From assembly GCA_934547065.1 (NCBI GenBank), contig CAKTEF010000032.1, positions 1 through 15,986 on the forward strand: a DNA stretch of 15,986 nt. Reading direction: 5' to 3'. Numbering within the stretch: the stretch's first letter is position 1; each line of letters opens with the position of its first letter. The position numbers and the translations under genes were made by a program. Of this stretch, positions 7,471 through 14,048 are shown in pieces. The notes under the pieces are model-generated. The model saw nothing but the letters and a program-made list of their open reading frames with translations, was not told the DNA's origin and searched no databases. Source of the stretch: an uncultured Faecalibacterium sp. (GTDB lineage Bacteria; Bacillota; Clostridia; Oscillospirales; Ruminococcaceae).

Positions 7471-8073
7471 TTAGTCTTTGCAAACAACCTTTGAACCCTC
7501 ACCATCAATTACAATTCCCTGACGGTTGTTAATTGGGCATAGATTCAAATCCGAAAATTCAGTCATTATTTTCTCGGTAACTTTCTTAAATGGTGCTGTA
7601 AGATAATGCGGAAGAACATAGAAATCAATCAAATCAAGCCCTGCATCATCTTCTTGTGAGTAGTCCTCCGGCTTTTCATCCATTTGTTCAATATATTGGA
7701 TGGTTGGAGCGCATATAATCGCACCTGCCGATTCACCGATCATCAGTTTTCCCTTTGCCAATTCCTTCTTCAATAGCTCATCCGTTCCCGTTTTACGGAG
7801 CTGGTCCATAAGGAAGAAAGAATTTCCACCAGTAAAATAGATCACATCCGCATCTTCAAAAACGGACTGTATCGTTAAATAAGCCTCCGTTGAAATATCA
7901 ATTTCCGTTACGGCTGCTCCCAGTTTATTGAATAGCTTTCGAGCCGAGCCGACATAACCGGTATAGCCTTCACGCAGCGAAGCTGTGGGAATAAATGCGA
8001 CTTTTTTATTATCAATTTCTTCTTTTATCAAACTTCCTACACTTGAAAAGTGCGAACACAAAAACAGTTTCAT
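7471..8073 (-). CDS. Peptidase S51 (PepE-like) family protein
   Basis: A 200-residue protein of the class I glutamine-amidotransferase-like fold used by S51 serine peptidases such as dipeptidase E. The nucleophile elbow is GESAGAII with Ser115; TGGN (81-84) would supply the oxyanion site; His156 in VLPHYL and Asp137 are the likely remaining triad members, by comparison with the Ser-Asp-His order of E. coli PepE. It probably cleaves Asp-X dipeptides or a related small peptide in the cytoplasm, but substrate is unproven. The ATG at 8073 has GGGAGG six bases upstream; the open frame extends further to 8199 but that part crosses the promoter. Hand counts of three 60-base rows inside the gene give 33-43% GC, against 67% in a row of the neighbouring MFS gene, so recent transfer is likely. 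Confidence 0.88.
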   Translation of the reverse strand: MKLFLCSHFSSVGSLIKEEIDNKKVAFIPTASLREGYTGYVGSARKLFNKLGAAVTEIDISTEAYLTIQSVFEDADVIYFTGGNSFFLMDQLRKTGTDELLKKELAKGKLMIGESAGAIICAPTIQYIEQMDEKPEDYSQEDDAGLDLIDFYVLPHYLTAPFKKVTEKIMTEFSDLNLCPINNRQGIVIDGEGSKVVCKD

Positions 8074-8115
8074 CCATATCCTCCCTAATAAGTTCCAATT
8101 TACTGGGCTAAGCCG

Positions 8116-8124
8116 AGTATACCA
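8116..8124 (-). promoter_or_regulatory. Extended -10 promoter of the S51 peptidase gene
   Basis: Read leftwards, TGGTATACT lies about 43 bases before the start codon. It overlaps the small palindrome GAGTAT-ACC-ATACTC (8115-8129), which might be an operator. There is no clear -35 hexamer. Confidence 0.5.
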
Positions 8125-8405
8125 TACTCTCCAATGAAAGAACACCCCCGATATAGTGAAATTTTGCCATTTTCCTGCGTACGTGCGTACACGCGCCACA
8201 GGGGTTCCAAAGGGGCGCGGGTCGCCAGTTGCGTCCTCAAAATGCTTGCATTTTGAAGCGCTTGACCGAGCCGACAGGCGAGAAGCAGCCCCTTAGCACA
8301 CGGACTTTGGCACAAAGTCCAGTGTGTTGTTACACCTTGCCAGAGGTGTACAGGCTCCCGGTACGAATGTACGCAGCGATTGCCCCCAATGCGCCATATT
8401 GCACA

Positions 8406-8444
8406 AAAGGCAGGATACCACCGCCACGGTGATACCCTGCCTTT
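8406..8444. terminator. Strong hairpin, possible bidirectional terminator
   Basis: AAAGGCAGG (8406-8414) pairs with CCTGCCTTT (8436-8444), with an inner CACCG/CGGTG stem at 8419-8431. The A and T runs at the two ends suit factor-independent termination in either direction, although no annotated gene ends just before it. Confidence 0.45.
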
Positions 8445-8614
8445 GCTCGTTTACCGTTCCGAGTAGTCCTTTCTCAGAACCTCTGATAAACAAAAAACGT
8501 ACCCGAACCCTTTTTCGTAAAGAATCGGGTTCGTACAACCTTGGTAGATATTCCTATGGGCCTAGGAACCGCGGAGAAACAGCTGCCGTAACGTGCTGTC
8601 GGCCTGTACGGGTT

Positions 8615-8668
8615 GCGTTTGCTGATTTTTCCGCAGCCCCTTGGCGGGGCCTTGAAAAATCAGAACGC
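8615..8668. repeat. Long inverted repeat (hairpin)
   Basis: GCGTT plus CTGATTTTTC (8615-8631, two unpaired bases between them) pairs with GAAAAATCAG plus AACGC (8654-8668): 15 pairs around a GC-rich loop of 22 bases. Function unknown; it is the longest single hairpin in this gene-free stretch. Confidence 0.6.
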
Positions 8669-8722
8669 GGCCCCAGCCTCGCCTCCCTGTTTCCGCCGCA
8701 GGCGGCAGTCGGCTCCGCTGCT

Positions 8723-8741
8723 GTTCGAGTCCCTAATTCTC
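8723..8741 (+). repeat. Inverted copy of the 3' end of the tRNA-Val gene
   Basis: These 19 bases are identical to the T-arm and acceptor part of the neighbouring tRNA (8821-8839) but lie on the opposite strand. The match ends just before the CCA end of the tRNA. It may be a tRNA scrap or an old attachment-site copy. Confidence 0.75.
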
Positions 8742-8815
8742 TATCCACGAACACAAGTCCGCATATAACATAAAAAGAAAAGCCGCTTACCCTTTCAGAT
8801 AAACGGCCTTACGTT

Positions 8816-8892
8816 TGGTGGAGAATTAGGGACTCGAACCCCAGACCCCCTGCGTGTGATGCAGGTGCTCTAACCAGCTGAGCTAATCCTCC
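8816..8892 (-). tRNA. tRNA-Val, anticodon CAC
   Basis: The 77-base gene folds as a standard cloverleaf: acceptor GGAGGAT/ATTCTCC, D-arm GCTC/GAGC, anticodon stem CCTGC/GCAGG with loop ATCACAC, and T-arm with GGTTCGAGTCC. The loop places CAC at positions 34-36 after the invariant T33, reading the Val codon GUG. Discriminator A and the CCA tail are encoded. It is transcribed leftwards from its own promoter and ends in the hairpin-rich region; no other tRNA is adjacent. Confidence 0.95.
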
Positions 8893-8922
8893 GAACTGTG
8901 CGTTCCGAATCGGAACAACGAT

Positions 8923-8951
8923 ATTATAGCACGCTGTGGCAGGTTTTGCAA
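8923..8951 (-). promoter_or_regulatory. Promoter of the tRNA-Val gene
   Basis: Read leftwards: TTGCAA, 17-base spacer, perfect TATAAT. The predicted start near 8916 is about 24 bases before the mature tRNA. The leader holds the small hairpin GTTCCG-AAT-CGGAAC (8902-8916). Confidence 0.8.
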
Positions 8952-8997
8952 GCCCTAATTTCAAATTTATTCAAAATAATTTCCCCTGCCGGAGCGG

Positions 8998-9026
8998 TTG
9001 CTCTTTTGGGGGAAATAGTGTATACT
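8998..9026 (+). promoter_or_regulatory. Promoter of the small Cys-rich membrane protein gene
   Basis: TTGCTC, 17-base spacer, TATACT. It is divergent from the tRNA promoter. The transcript would begin near 9033, within a short hairpin TTGCGC/GCGCAA (9031-9048). Confidence 0.6.
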
Positions 9027-9065
9027 GAAATTGCGCGCACTGGCGCAAAAAGTGAGGTTTTAATT

Positions 9066-9230
9066 ATGCTGACGATTCGTGGGATCATCACCATCCTGGT
9101 GCTGGCGGGGCTGTTTGCTTTTGCTGTTGTGTGGATCTCCAAGCAGGGCGGCTGGAAAGGCGAGGGCTGCGGAGGCAATTGTTCTTCCTGCCATGCGCAC
9201 TGCGACCACCCGGAACAGAACAAGCACTGA
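9066..9230 (+). CDS. Small Cys-rich membrane protein (FeoB-associated type)
   Basis: Only 54 residues. One membrane helix (about 5-25) with a short basic N-terminus is followed by a glycine- and cysteine-rich tail GCGGNCSSCHAHCDH, with cysteines at 35, 39, 42 and 46 and nearby histidines. This is the pattern of the FeoB-associated Cys-rich membrane proteins, thought to help ferrous iron uptake. No feoA or feoB is in the window, so that role is inferred from form alone; metal binding by the tail is the safer reading. GAGG lies about nine bases before the ATG at 9066, and promoter and terminator both fit. A longer frame from 8898 runs through the promoter and is not real. Confidence 0.8.
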   Translation: MLTIRGIITILVLAGLFAFAVVWISKQGGWKGEGCGGNCSSCHAHCDHPEQNKH

Positions 9231-9237
9231 CCCTTTC

Positions 9238-9270
9238 AGCTCCCGGCGCTGCGGCTCCGGGGGCTGTTTT
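9238..9270 (+). terminator. Terminator of the small Cys-rich protein gene
   Basis: AGCTCCCGG (9238-9246) pairs with CCGGGGGCT (9257-9265, one G-U pair), followed by GTTTT. It begins eight bases after the stop codon. Confidence 0.75.
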
Positions 9271-9272
9271 GG

Positions 9273-9801
<529 letters not shown>

Positions 9802-9852
9802 TGTATCCTCCTTATGTTTTTCTTTCCGTTTCTTTCTACAATCTTTAGTTGT

Positions 9853-9881
9853 ATTATAGTGGTCAGTTGACCCCTTGTCAA
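9853..9881 (-). promoter_or_regulatory. Perfect consensus sigma-70 promoter of the leftward HTH operon
   Basis: Read leftwards: TTGACA, exactly 17 bases, TATAAT. Both hexamers match the consensus in full, so the promoter should be very strong unless repressed. The overlapping dyads at 9861-9882 suggest such repression. Confidence 0.88.
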
Positions 9882-9882
9882 C
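9861..9882. promoter_or_regulatory. Dyad operators overlapping the leftward promoter
   Basis: Two overlapping palindromes, GGTCA-GT-TGACC (9861-9872) and GTTGAC-CCCTT-GTCAAC (9866-9882), give three GTCA/TGAC half-sites. They cover the spacer and the -35 box of the leftward promoter, where bound repressor would block polymerase. The S24 repressor encoded to the right is the likely binder (inference). Confidence 0.65.
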
Positions 9883-9909
9883 AACTTTTGAGCAGATTCC
9901 CGGAAAATG

Positions 9910-9938
9910 TTGATTTTTAAGCTTCTTTTTGGTAGACT
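9910..9938 (+). promoter_or_regulatory. Promoter of the S24 repressor gene
   Basis: TTGATT, 17-base spacer, TAGACT, with TG one base before the -10 box. The predicted start near 9945 leaves a leader of about 37 bases. It is weaker than the divergent promoter and lies about 30 bases beyond the dyads. Confidence 0.55.
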
Positions 9939-9981
9939 CGACCCAAACAGAGCATCTTTGCCGGAAAGCGAGGTCTTTGCC

Positions 9982-10602
9982 ATGTCCGAACTATCCAACC
10001 GTATCCTCCAGCGTCGGCGCGAGCTGGGGCTTTCGCAGGAGGAGCTGGCCGCGCGGGTCGGTTACCGCAGCAAATCGTCTATCACCAAGCTGGAAAAAGG
10101 AGTCAACGACATCCCGCAGGCCAAGGTGGAGGAACTGGCCGCCGCACTGGAAACTACCCCGGCCTGGCTGCTGGGGCTGGACGGTTCCTCGCCCTGCCCG
10201 CCGGGGTTTGAGCCGCTGCCGGAAATGGTCCGTGTGCCGCTGATCGGTTCCATCGCCTGCGGCAGCCCCATCACGGCCGAGCAGAACATCGAGCGCTACA
10301 TTGTCGTGCCTGCTGCGTGGCATGCTGATTTTGCCCTGACCTGCCATGGCAGCAGCATGGCTCCGGCCATTCAGGATGGCGACATTGTTTGCATCCACTG
10401 CCAGCCGGAGGTGGAACAGGGGCAGATCGCGGCCGTGCGGGTGGGCGAGGAAGCCACCCTCAAGCATTTTCACCGGCAGGGCAGTACGGTGATGCTGCTG
10501 GCCGACAATGCCGCGGTCTGTCCGCCTATGGTCTACACCGGTTCCCAGCTGGACGAGCTGCAGGTCGAGGGCCGGGCCGTGGGCCTGTGCCGCGCTCTGT
10601 AA
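9982..10602 (+). CDS. S24-family (CI/LexA-type) transcriptional repressor
   Basis: A 206-residue two-domain repressor. The N-terminal XRE helix-turn-helix (about 5-60) contains RRRELGLSQEELAARVGYRS and SSITKLEKGVNDIPQ. The C-terminal S24 domain has the nucleophile Ser125 in CHGSSMAPAIQDGD and the general-base Lys161 in EEATLKHF, 36 residues apart as in LexA. The self-cleavage site would be Cys93-Gly94 in GSIACGSPI, where LexA and lambda CI have Ala-Gly. RecA-stimulated cleavage would thus relieve repression after DNA damage. The ATG at 9982 has GAGG about nine bases before it. It faces the Cro-like operon across the dyads, and trmO follows after 32 bases, so the transcript may continue into housekeeping genes. 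Confidence 0.92.
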   Translation: MSELSNRILQRRRELGLSQEELAARVGYRSKSSITKLEKGVNDIPQAKVEELAAALETTPAWLLGLDGSSPCPPGFEPLPEMVRVPLIGSIACGSPITAEQNIERYIVVPAAWHADFALTCHGSSMAPAIQDGDIVCIHCQPEVEQGQIAAVRVGEEATLKHFHRQGSTVMLLADNAAVCPPMVYTGSQLDELQVEGRAVGLCRAL

Positions 10603-10634
10603 ACAGCATCCATCAGAATTTATGAGGTTTTAAC

Positions 10635-11333
10635 ATGCACACTGCACCGGAAGAAATGACCCTGAATGTCATTGCTCATATCCACACCGCCTTTCCCACC
10701 AAGTTCGGGATCCCGCGCCAGAGCGGGCTGGTAGACGGCCTGCGGGGCGAGATCATCTTCACCCCGGAATACCGCAGCCCGGATGCCCTGCGCGGGCTGG
10801 AAGATTTCAGCCATATCTGGCTGGTCTGGCAATTTTCCGGCGCGGTGCGGGACCACTGGTCCCCCACGGTCCGACCGCCCCGTCTGGGCGGCAATACCCG
10901 CATGGGCGTGTTCGCCACCCGCTCGCCGTTTCGTCCCAACCCCCTGGGGCTTTCCAGCGTAAAACTGGAGGGCATCGAGCACCGGCCCGACGTTGGCCCG
11001 GTGCTGCTGGTGCGCGGGGCCGACCTGATGGACGGCACCCCCATCTACGACATCAAACCTTACATTCCCTACGCGGACTGCCACCCGGATGCCGCTGCCG
11101 GCTTTACGGCCCAGACCCAGATGCACAAGTTGGAAGTCCACTGCCCGCCGGAGCTGTGGGCTGCCGTTCCGAACGCTGAACAGGATGGCCTGCGGGGCGT
11201 TCTGGAGAACGACCCCCGCCCCTCCTACCAGCATGACCCCGAACGAGTCTACGGAATGGAATTTTCCGGGCTGGAAGTTCATTTTGTTGTGGATGATCCG
11301 GTCCTGACCGTTACCGCCATCACACGCCGCTGA
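10635..11333 (+). CDS. trmO: tRNA (N6-threonylcarbamoyladenosine37-N6)-methyltransferase TrmO
   Basis: A 232-residue protein of the TsaA/YaeB (UPF0066) family, close to the 235 residues of E. coli TrmO. It uses S-adenosylmethionine to methylate t6A37 in certain tRNAs that read ACY codons. Family signatures are the opening GLVDGLRGEIIFTPEYRSPD, ATRSPFRPNPLGLSSVKLEG (94-113) and DIKPYIPYAD (139-148) in the beta-barrel catalytic domain, and DPRPSYQ (203-209) in the C-terminal region. GAGG lies seven bases before the ATG. It starts 32 bases after the S24 repressor gene and ends 15 bases before the lysR-type gene, with no promoter evident between, so the three are probably co-transcribed in part. 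Confidence 0.95.
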   Translation: MHTAPEEMTLNVIAHIHTAFPTKFGIPRQSGLVDGLRGEIIFTPEYRSPDALRGLEDFSHIWLVWQFSGAVRDHWSPTVRPPRLGGNTRMGVFATRSPFRPNPLGLSSVKLEGIEHRPDVGPVLLVRGADLMDGTPIYDIKPYIPYADCHPDAAAGFTAQTQMHKLEVHCPPELWAAVPNAEQDGLRGVLENDPRPSYQHDPERVYGMEFSGLEVHFVVDDPVLTVTAITRR

Positions 11334-11348
11334 CGGGGGAGCACTGCC

Positions 11349-12224
11349 ATGGAGCTGCGAACCATCAATACCTTTTTGCACATTGCGGAACTGCACAGCT
11401 TTTCCCGCGCCGCGCGGGAGCTGGGTTACTCGCAGTCTGCGGTCTCGGCCCAGATCGCACAGCTGGAAGCGGAGCTGGAAACGCCCCTGTTCGACCGGGT
11501 GGGCAAGACGGTCCGCCTGACCGATGCCGGGCAGACATTCCTGGCCTATGCCCGCTCCCTGCTGGCCACCGCGCAGCAGGCCAAAACGGCTTTGCAGCCG
11601 GTCCGTCAGGTCCGTGGGACCCTGCGGGTGGCCCTGGCCGACTCCGTGTGCAGTACCTTTCTGCCCGGCCTGCTGCAAAAATATCACGCACTCTGCCCCC
11701 AGGTGGAGCTTGTGCTCCGCACGGCCACAGCCGATGAGATGCTTCAGCTGCTGGGTTCCAACCAGACCGACCTTGCCTACACGCTGGACCAGCCCCTGCT
11801 TCAGCCCAACCTTGTGCTGGCCGCGGACAAGCCGGAGCCCATCTGTGTGGTCGCCCCGGCAGACCATCCGCTGGCCCGCAAGGCAGTGGTCACGCTGGAA
11901 GAACTGGCGCACCAGGAGTTCCTTTTGACCGAGCGCGGCATGAGCTACCGCGATGCACTGGATCAGTGCCTTGCCGCCCACCAGCTCACACTTCATCCCT
12001 ATCTGGAACTGGGCAGCGCATCCCTGCTCTGTCAGATGGTCGAGCGGGGCATGGGGCTTTCGTTCCTGCCGGAGTATGTGGTGCGCGATGCCCTGGCCGC
12101 CGGGACGCTGGCCCGCCTGAACGTCCCCGACTGCCAGGTCGAGATGCATCGTCAGCTGTTCTACCATAAGGACAAGTGGATCACACCTCAGATGAAGCGG
12201 TTTGTGGAGCTTGTAACGGCATAA
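11349..12224 (+). CDS. LysR-family transcriptional regulator
   Basis: A standard-length regulator of 291 residues. The N-terminal winged helix-turn-helix (1-60) has the characteristic HSFSRAARELGYSQSAVSAQ, LE, then PLFDRVGKTVRLTDAG; a linker helix and a two-lobed effector-binding domain (about 90-291) follow, with VALADSVCSTFLPGLLQKY at its start and MGLSFLPEYVV near the end. The effector and targets are unknown. LysR regulators often control a divergent gene, but here the upstream gene is trmO on the same strand, only 15 bases away, so no divergent target is available. GGGGGAG precedes the ATG by about eight bases. A strong terminator follows six bases after the stop codon. Confidence 0.95.
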   Translation: MELRTINTFLHIAELHSFSRAARELGYSQSAVSAQIAQLEAELETPLFDRVGKTVRLTDAGQTFLAYARSLLATAQQAKTALQPVRQVRGTLRVALADSVCSTFLPGLLQKYHALCPQVELVLRTATADEMLQLLGSNQTDLAYTLDQPLLQPNLVLAADKPEPICVVAPADHPLARKAVVTLEELAHQEFLLTERGMSYRDALDQCLAAHQLTLHPYLELGSASLLCQMVERGMGLSFLPEYVVRDALAAGTLARLNVPDCQVEMHRQLFYHKDKWITPQMKRFVELVTA

Positions 12225-12229
12225 AAAAG

Positions 12230-12274
12230 GATCCCCGGCTGCTGCGGCTTCTGCCGCATAGGCCGGGGATCGTT
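12230..12274. terminator. Terminator after the lysR-type gene, convergent with CorC
   Basis: GATCCCCGGC (12230-12239) pairs with GCCGGGGATC (12262-12271), with an inner TGCGGC/GCCGCA stem. GTTT follows on the plus strand, and on the minus strand the hairpin is followed by CTTTTTT, so it probably works in both directions for the convergent genes. Confidence 0.85.
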
Positions 12275-12290
12275 TCCTGTTTGGAATATT

Positions 12291-13610
12291 TTATCGGCTT
12301 TCTCCCCGCTGTGTCAGGCGGGAGAAGCGTTTTTCCTTTTCGTCCTCTTTTTCGGCATCTTCAGCCGGGGTGTTCGGGGTCAGGCGCACCTCGGTCACAC
12401 GGCGCTTGGCCGTGCGGGTGACCACACCCTCGTACTTGCCCAGCGCAAAGCGGTCGCCCACCTTGGGCAGGCGGCAGGTCTTTTCCTGCACCAGGCCGTT
12501 GACGGTATTGGAGTCAATGTCCTCGTCCTCCGGCAGATCCAGCGTTTCAAACAGATCATCCACGCTGGCGGAGCCGGACACCAGCCAGCTGCCGTCCGAC
12601 TGCTTGCGGAAATCCTCCGTCACCTCGTCGTGCTCATCCCAGATCTCGCCCACCAGTTCTTCCAGGATATCCTCCAGTGTAATGATGCCCTCGGTGCCGC
12701 CGTACTCGTCCACGACCACCGCCATGTGATGGTGCTGTTCGCGCAGGGTGCGCAGCAGCTGGGAGATCTGGGTGGAACCGGTCGTGTACAAAGTGGGCAC
12801 CACCAGATCGTCGATCTTGGTAGCCTTTTTCAGGCGGGCAATGTAAAAGTCCTTTTCATGGACCACACCAATGATGTTGTCAATGGTGCCATGGTAAACC
12901 GGCAGGCGGGAGTAGCCGGACTCGGCAAAGGTCTGGGCCAGCTCCTCCAACGGGAGATCATCTTCCACAGCCACCACGTCCACACGGGGAGTCAGGATCT
13001 CCTCCACTTCCACGTCGTCAAACTCGATCGCGCTGCGGATCAGCTCGCTTTCCCGGTCGGTCAGCTCGCCGTCGTTCTCCGCCTCGCTGACCATGGTCAT
13101 CAGCTCACCCTCAGTGATGGTATCGCTTTCGCCGCTGTGGACGAACCGGCCCAGCAGTTTTTTCCACTGGGTAAACAGCCAGGTCAACGGGGTGAGCAGC
13201 AGCATCAGCAGGCTCAGCACCGGCGAAACGGCCGTGGCCACCCGCTCCGGTGTCTCCTTGGCCAGGCTCTTGGGGGTCACCTCACCAAAGATCAATACCA
13301 CCACCGTGAGCACGATGGTAGACACCGTCGCGCCCCGCTCGGCCCCCAGCATCCGGGTGAACAGGATGGTGCCGATGGAGGCCGCCGCAATGTTCACGAT
13401 GTTGTTGCCGATGAGGATGGTGGAAAGGAGCTTGTCGTACTGCTCCGCCATCGCAAGCACACGCGCCGCTGAGGCATCGCCGTCTTCGGCCCGGCTTTTC
13501 AGGCGGATCTGGTTCAGGGAGGAAAATGCTGTCTCTGAGGCGGAGAAAAAGGCGGAAAATGCCACCAGGATCACCAACGCCGCCCAGAGCGTCATACTGC
13601 CATCGTCCAT
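12291..13610 (-). CDS. CorC/HlyC-family membrane protein with CNNM and CBS domains
   Basis: A 439-residue membrane protein. The CNNM (DUF21) transmembrane domain (1 to about 150) contains AFSAFFSASETAFSSLN, ILIGNNIVNIAAASIGT and LIFGEVTPKSLAKE, the family signatures. Two CBS domains follow (about 205-325; TPRVDVVAV, YSRLPVY, DEYGGTEGIITLEDILEELV), then a CorC/HlyC accessory domain (about 340-425). Members are linked to magnesium or other divalent ion export or homeostasis; the old name haemolysin is misleading. CBS domains normally bind adenine nucleotides. The ATG at 13610 has no recognisable ribosome site, and the upstream in-frame sequence is limited by a stop, so initiation may be weak or start at Met6. 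Ends facing the lysR-type terminator. Confidence 0.94.
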   Translation of the reverse strand: MDDGSMTLWAALVILVAFSAFFSASETAFSSLNQIRLKSRAEDGDASAARVLAMAEQYDKLLSTILIGNNIVNIAAASIGTILFTRMLGAERGATVSTIVLTVVVLIFGEVTPKSLAKETPERVATAVSPVLSLLMLLLTPLTWLFTQWKKLLGRFVHSGESDTITEGELMTMVSEAENDGELTDRESELIRSAIEFDDVEVEEILTPRVDVVAVEDDLPLEELAQTFAESGYSRLPVYHGTIDNIIGVVHEKDFYIARLKKATKIDDLVVPTLYTTGSTQISQLLRTLREQHHHMAVVVDEYGGTEGIITLEDILEELVGEIWDEHDEVTEDFRKQSDGSWLVSGSASVDDLFETLDLPEDEDIDSNTVNGLVQEKTCRLPKVGDRFALGKYEGVVTRTAKRRVTEVRLTPNTPAEDAEKEDEKEKRFSRLTQRGESR

Positions 13611-13654
13611 AATAAAGGAAAATCACACTCAACTTTCTATTCTTATAATGTTCA

Positions 13655-13913
13655 AACCTCTCAGTCTCGCCTACGGCTCGACAGCTCCCCTAATAGGGGA
13701 GCCCTTGGCATGTCGGGTAGGTCTGCGCATTATCGCCTACGGCTCCTGTGCAGCCGGGCCCTGTTCTCATTGCCAGCAGCTGCTTCCTGTTACAGCGGAG
13801 CCCTGTCGTTTCCGATCTCAATCGACTTTGCTCGTCCAGTACAGCCACTACCGGCTCGCCAGTGGCTCCCCTACCAGGGGAGCTGGCAGCGCGTCAGCGC
13901 TGACTGAGAGGTT
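13655..13913. repeat. Inverted-repeat element (MITE- or REP-like)
   Basis: The ends carry a perfect 12-bp inverted repeat, AACCTCTCAGTC (13655-13666) and GACTGAGAGGTT (13902-13913). Just inside each is a hairpin of the same arms, GCTCCCCT/AGGGGAGC, with loops AAT (13684-13702) and ACC (13865-13883). Between end and hairpin lies a variable part, which on the right is itself a hairpin (CAGCGC-GTCA-GCGCTG). The 160-base interior has no convincing gene; CGCCTACGGCTC occurs in it and again in the left arm. I recall CTCTCAGTC plus a CTCCCC hairpin as a common intergenic repeat of gut Firmicutes, but have not searched. It fills the gap between the CorC gene and the clpB terminator. Confidence 0.75.
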
Positions 13914-13962
13914 AAACAAAAATGTGCTTTCCATCGTGGCCATTCCGCGATGAAAAGCACAT
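13914..13962 (-). terminator. Terminator of clpB
   Basis: Read leftwards, a hairpin of 14 pairs with one mismatch (ATGTGCTTT and CATCG arms, 13922-13962) is followed by TTTTGTTT. It lies about 85 bases beyond the clpB stop codon and abuts the inverted-repeat element. Confidence 0.8.
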
Positions 13963-14048
13963 CAATGTTATTTGTAATCATACCATATTCTGTACGGTGG
14001 TGCAAGCTTTCCGGCCGCAAAGTCCGTACAAAACAGGTAAAATTCACA

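Larger units (their letters stand above)
8130..8815. other. Hairpin-dense region without a convincing gene
   Basis: Nearly 700 bases with no reading frame I recognise; frames of 66-149 codons on both strands have no clear ribosome site and run through the hairpins. Perfect or near-perfect hairpins follow one another: 8237-8256 (arms TCAAAATGC/GCATTTTGA, loop 2), 8297-8326 (GGACTTTG/CAAAGTCC extended by CACAC/GTGTG), 8331-8350 (TACACCT/AGGTGTA), 8406-8444, 8504-8533 (CGAACCC/GGGTTCG), 8551-8568 (TTCCTA/TAGGAA), 8615-8668 and 8693-8705. It could be a structured RNA, a degraded mobile element or a patchwork of dispersed repeats. I cannot decide from sequence alone. Confidence 0.55.

Noticed and set aside
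8237..8705. Possible CRISPR array from the serial hairpins
   Set aside because: The hairpins differ in sequence and spacing; there is no repeated unit and no cas gene.
8324..8773. 149-codon plus-strand frame (and shorter minus-strand frames) in the hairpin region
   Set aside because: They run through several perfect hairpins and the tRNA fragment, have no good ribosome site and no recognisable domain.
10620..12167. 515-codon open frame on the minus strand
   Set aside because: Antisense to trmO and the LysR gene, both with clear family motifs on the plus strand.
13093..13953. 286-codon plus-strand frame across the CorC start and the inverted-repeat element
   Set aside because: Antisense to the conserved CNNM domain and then through the repeat element; no family features.
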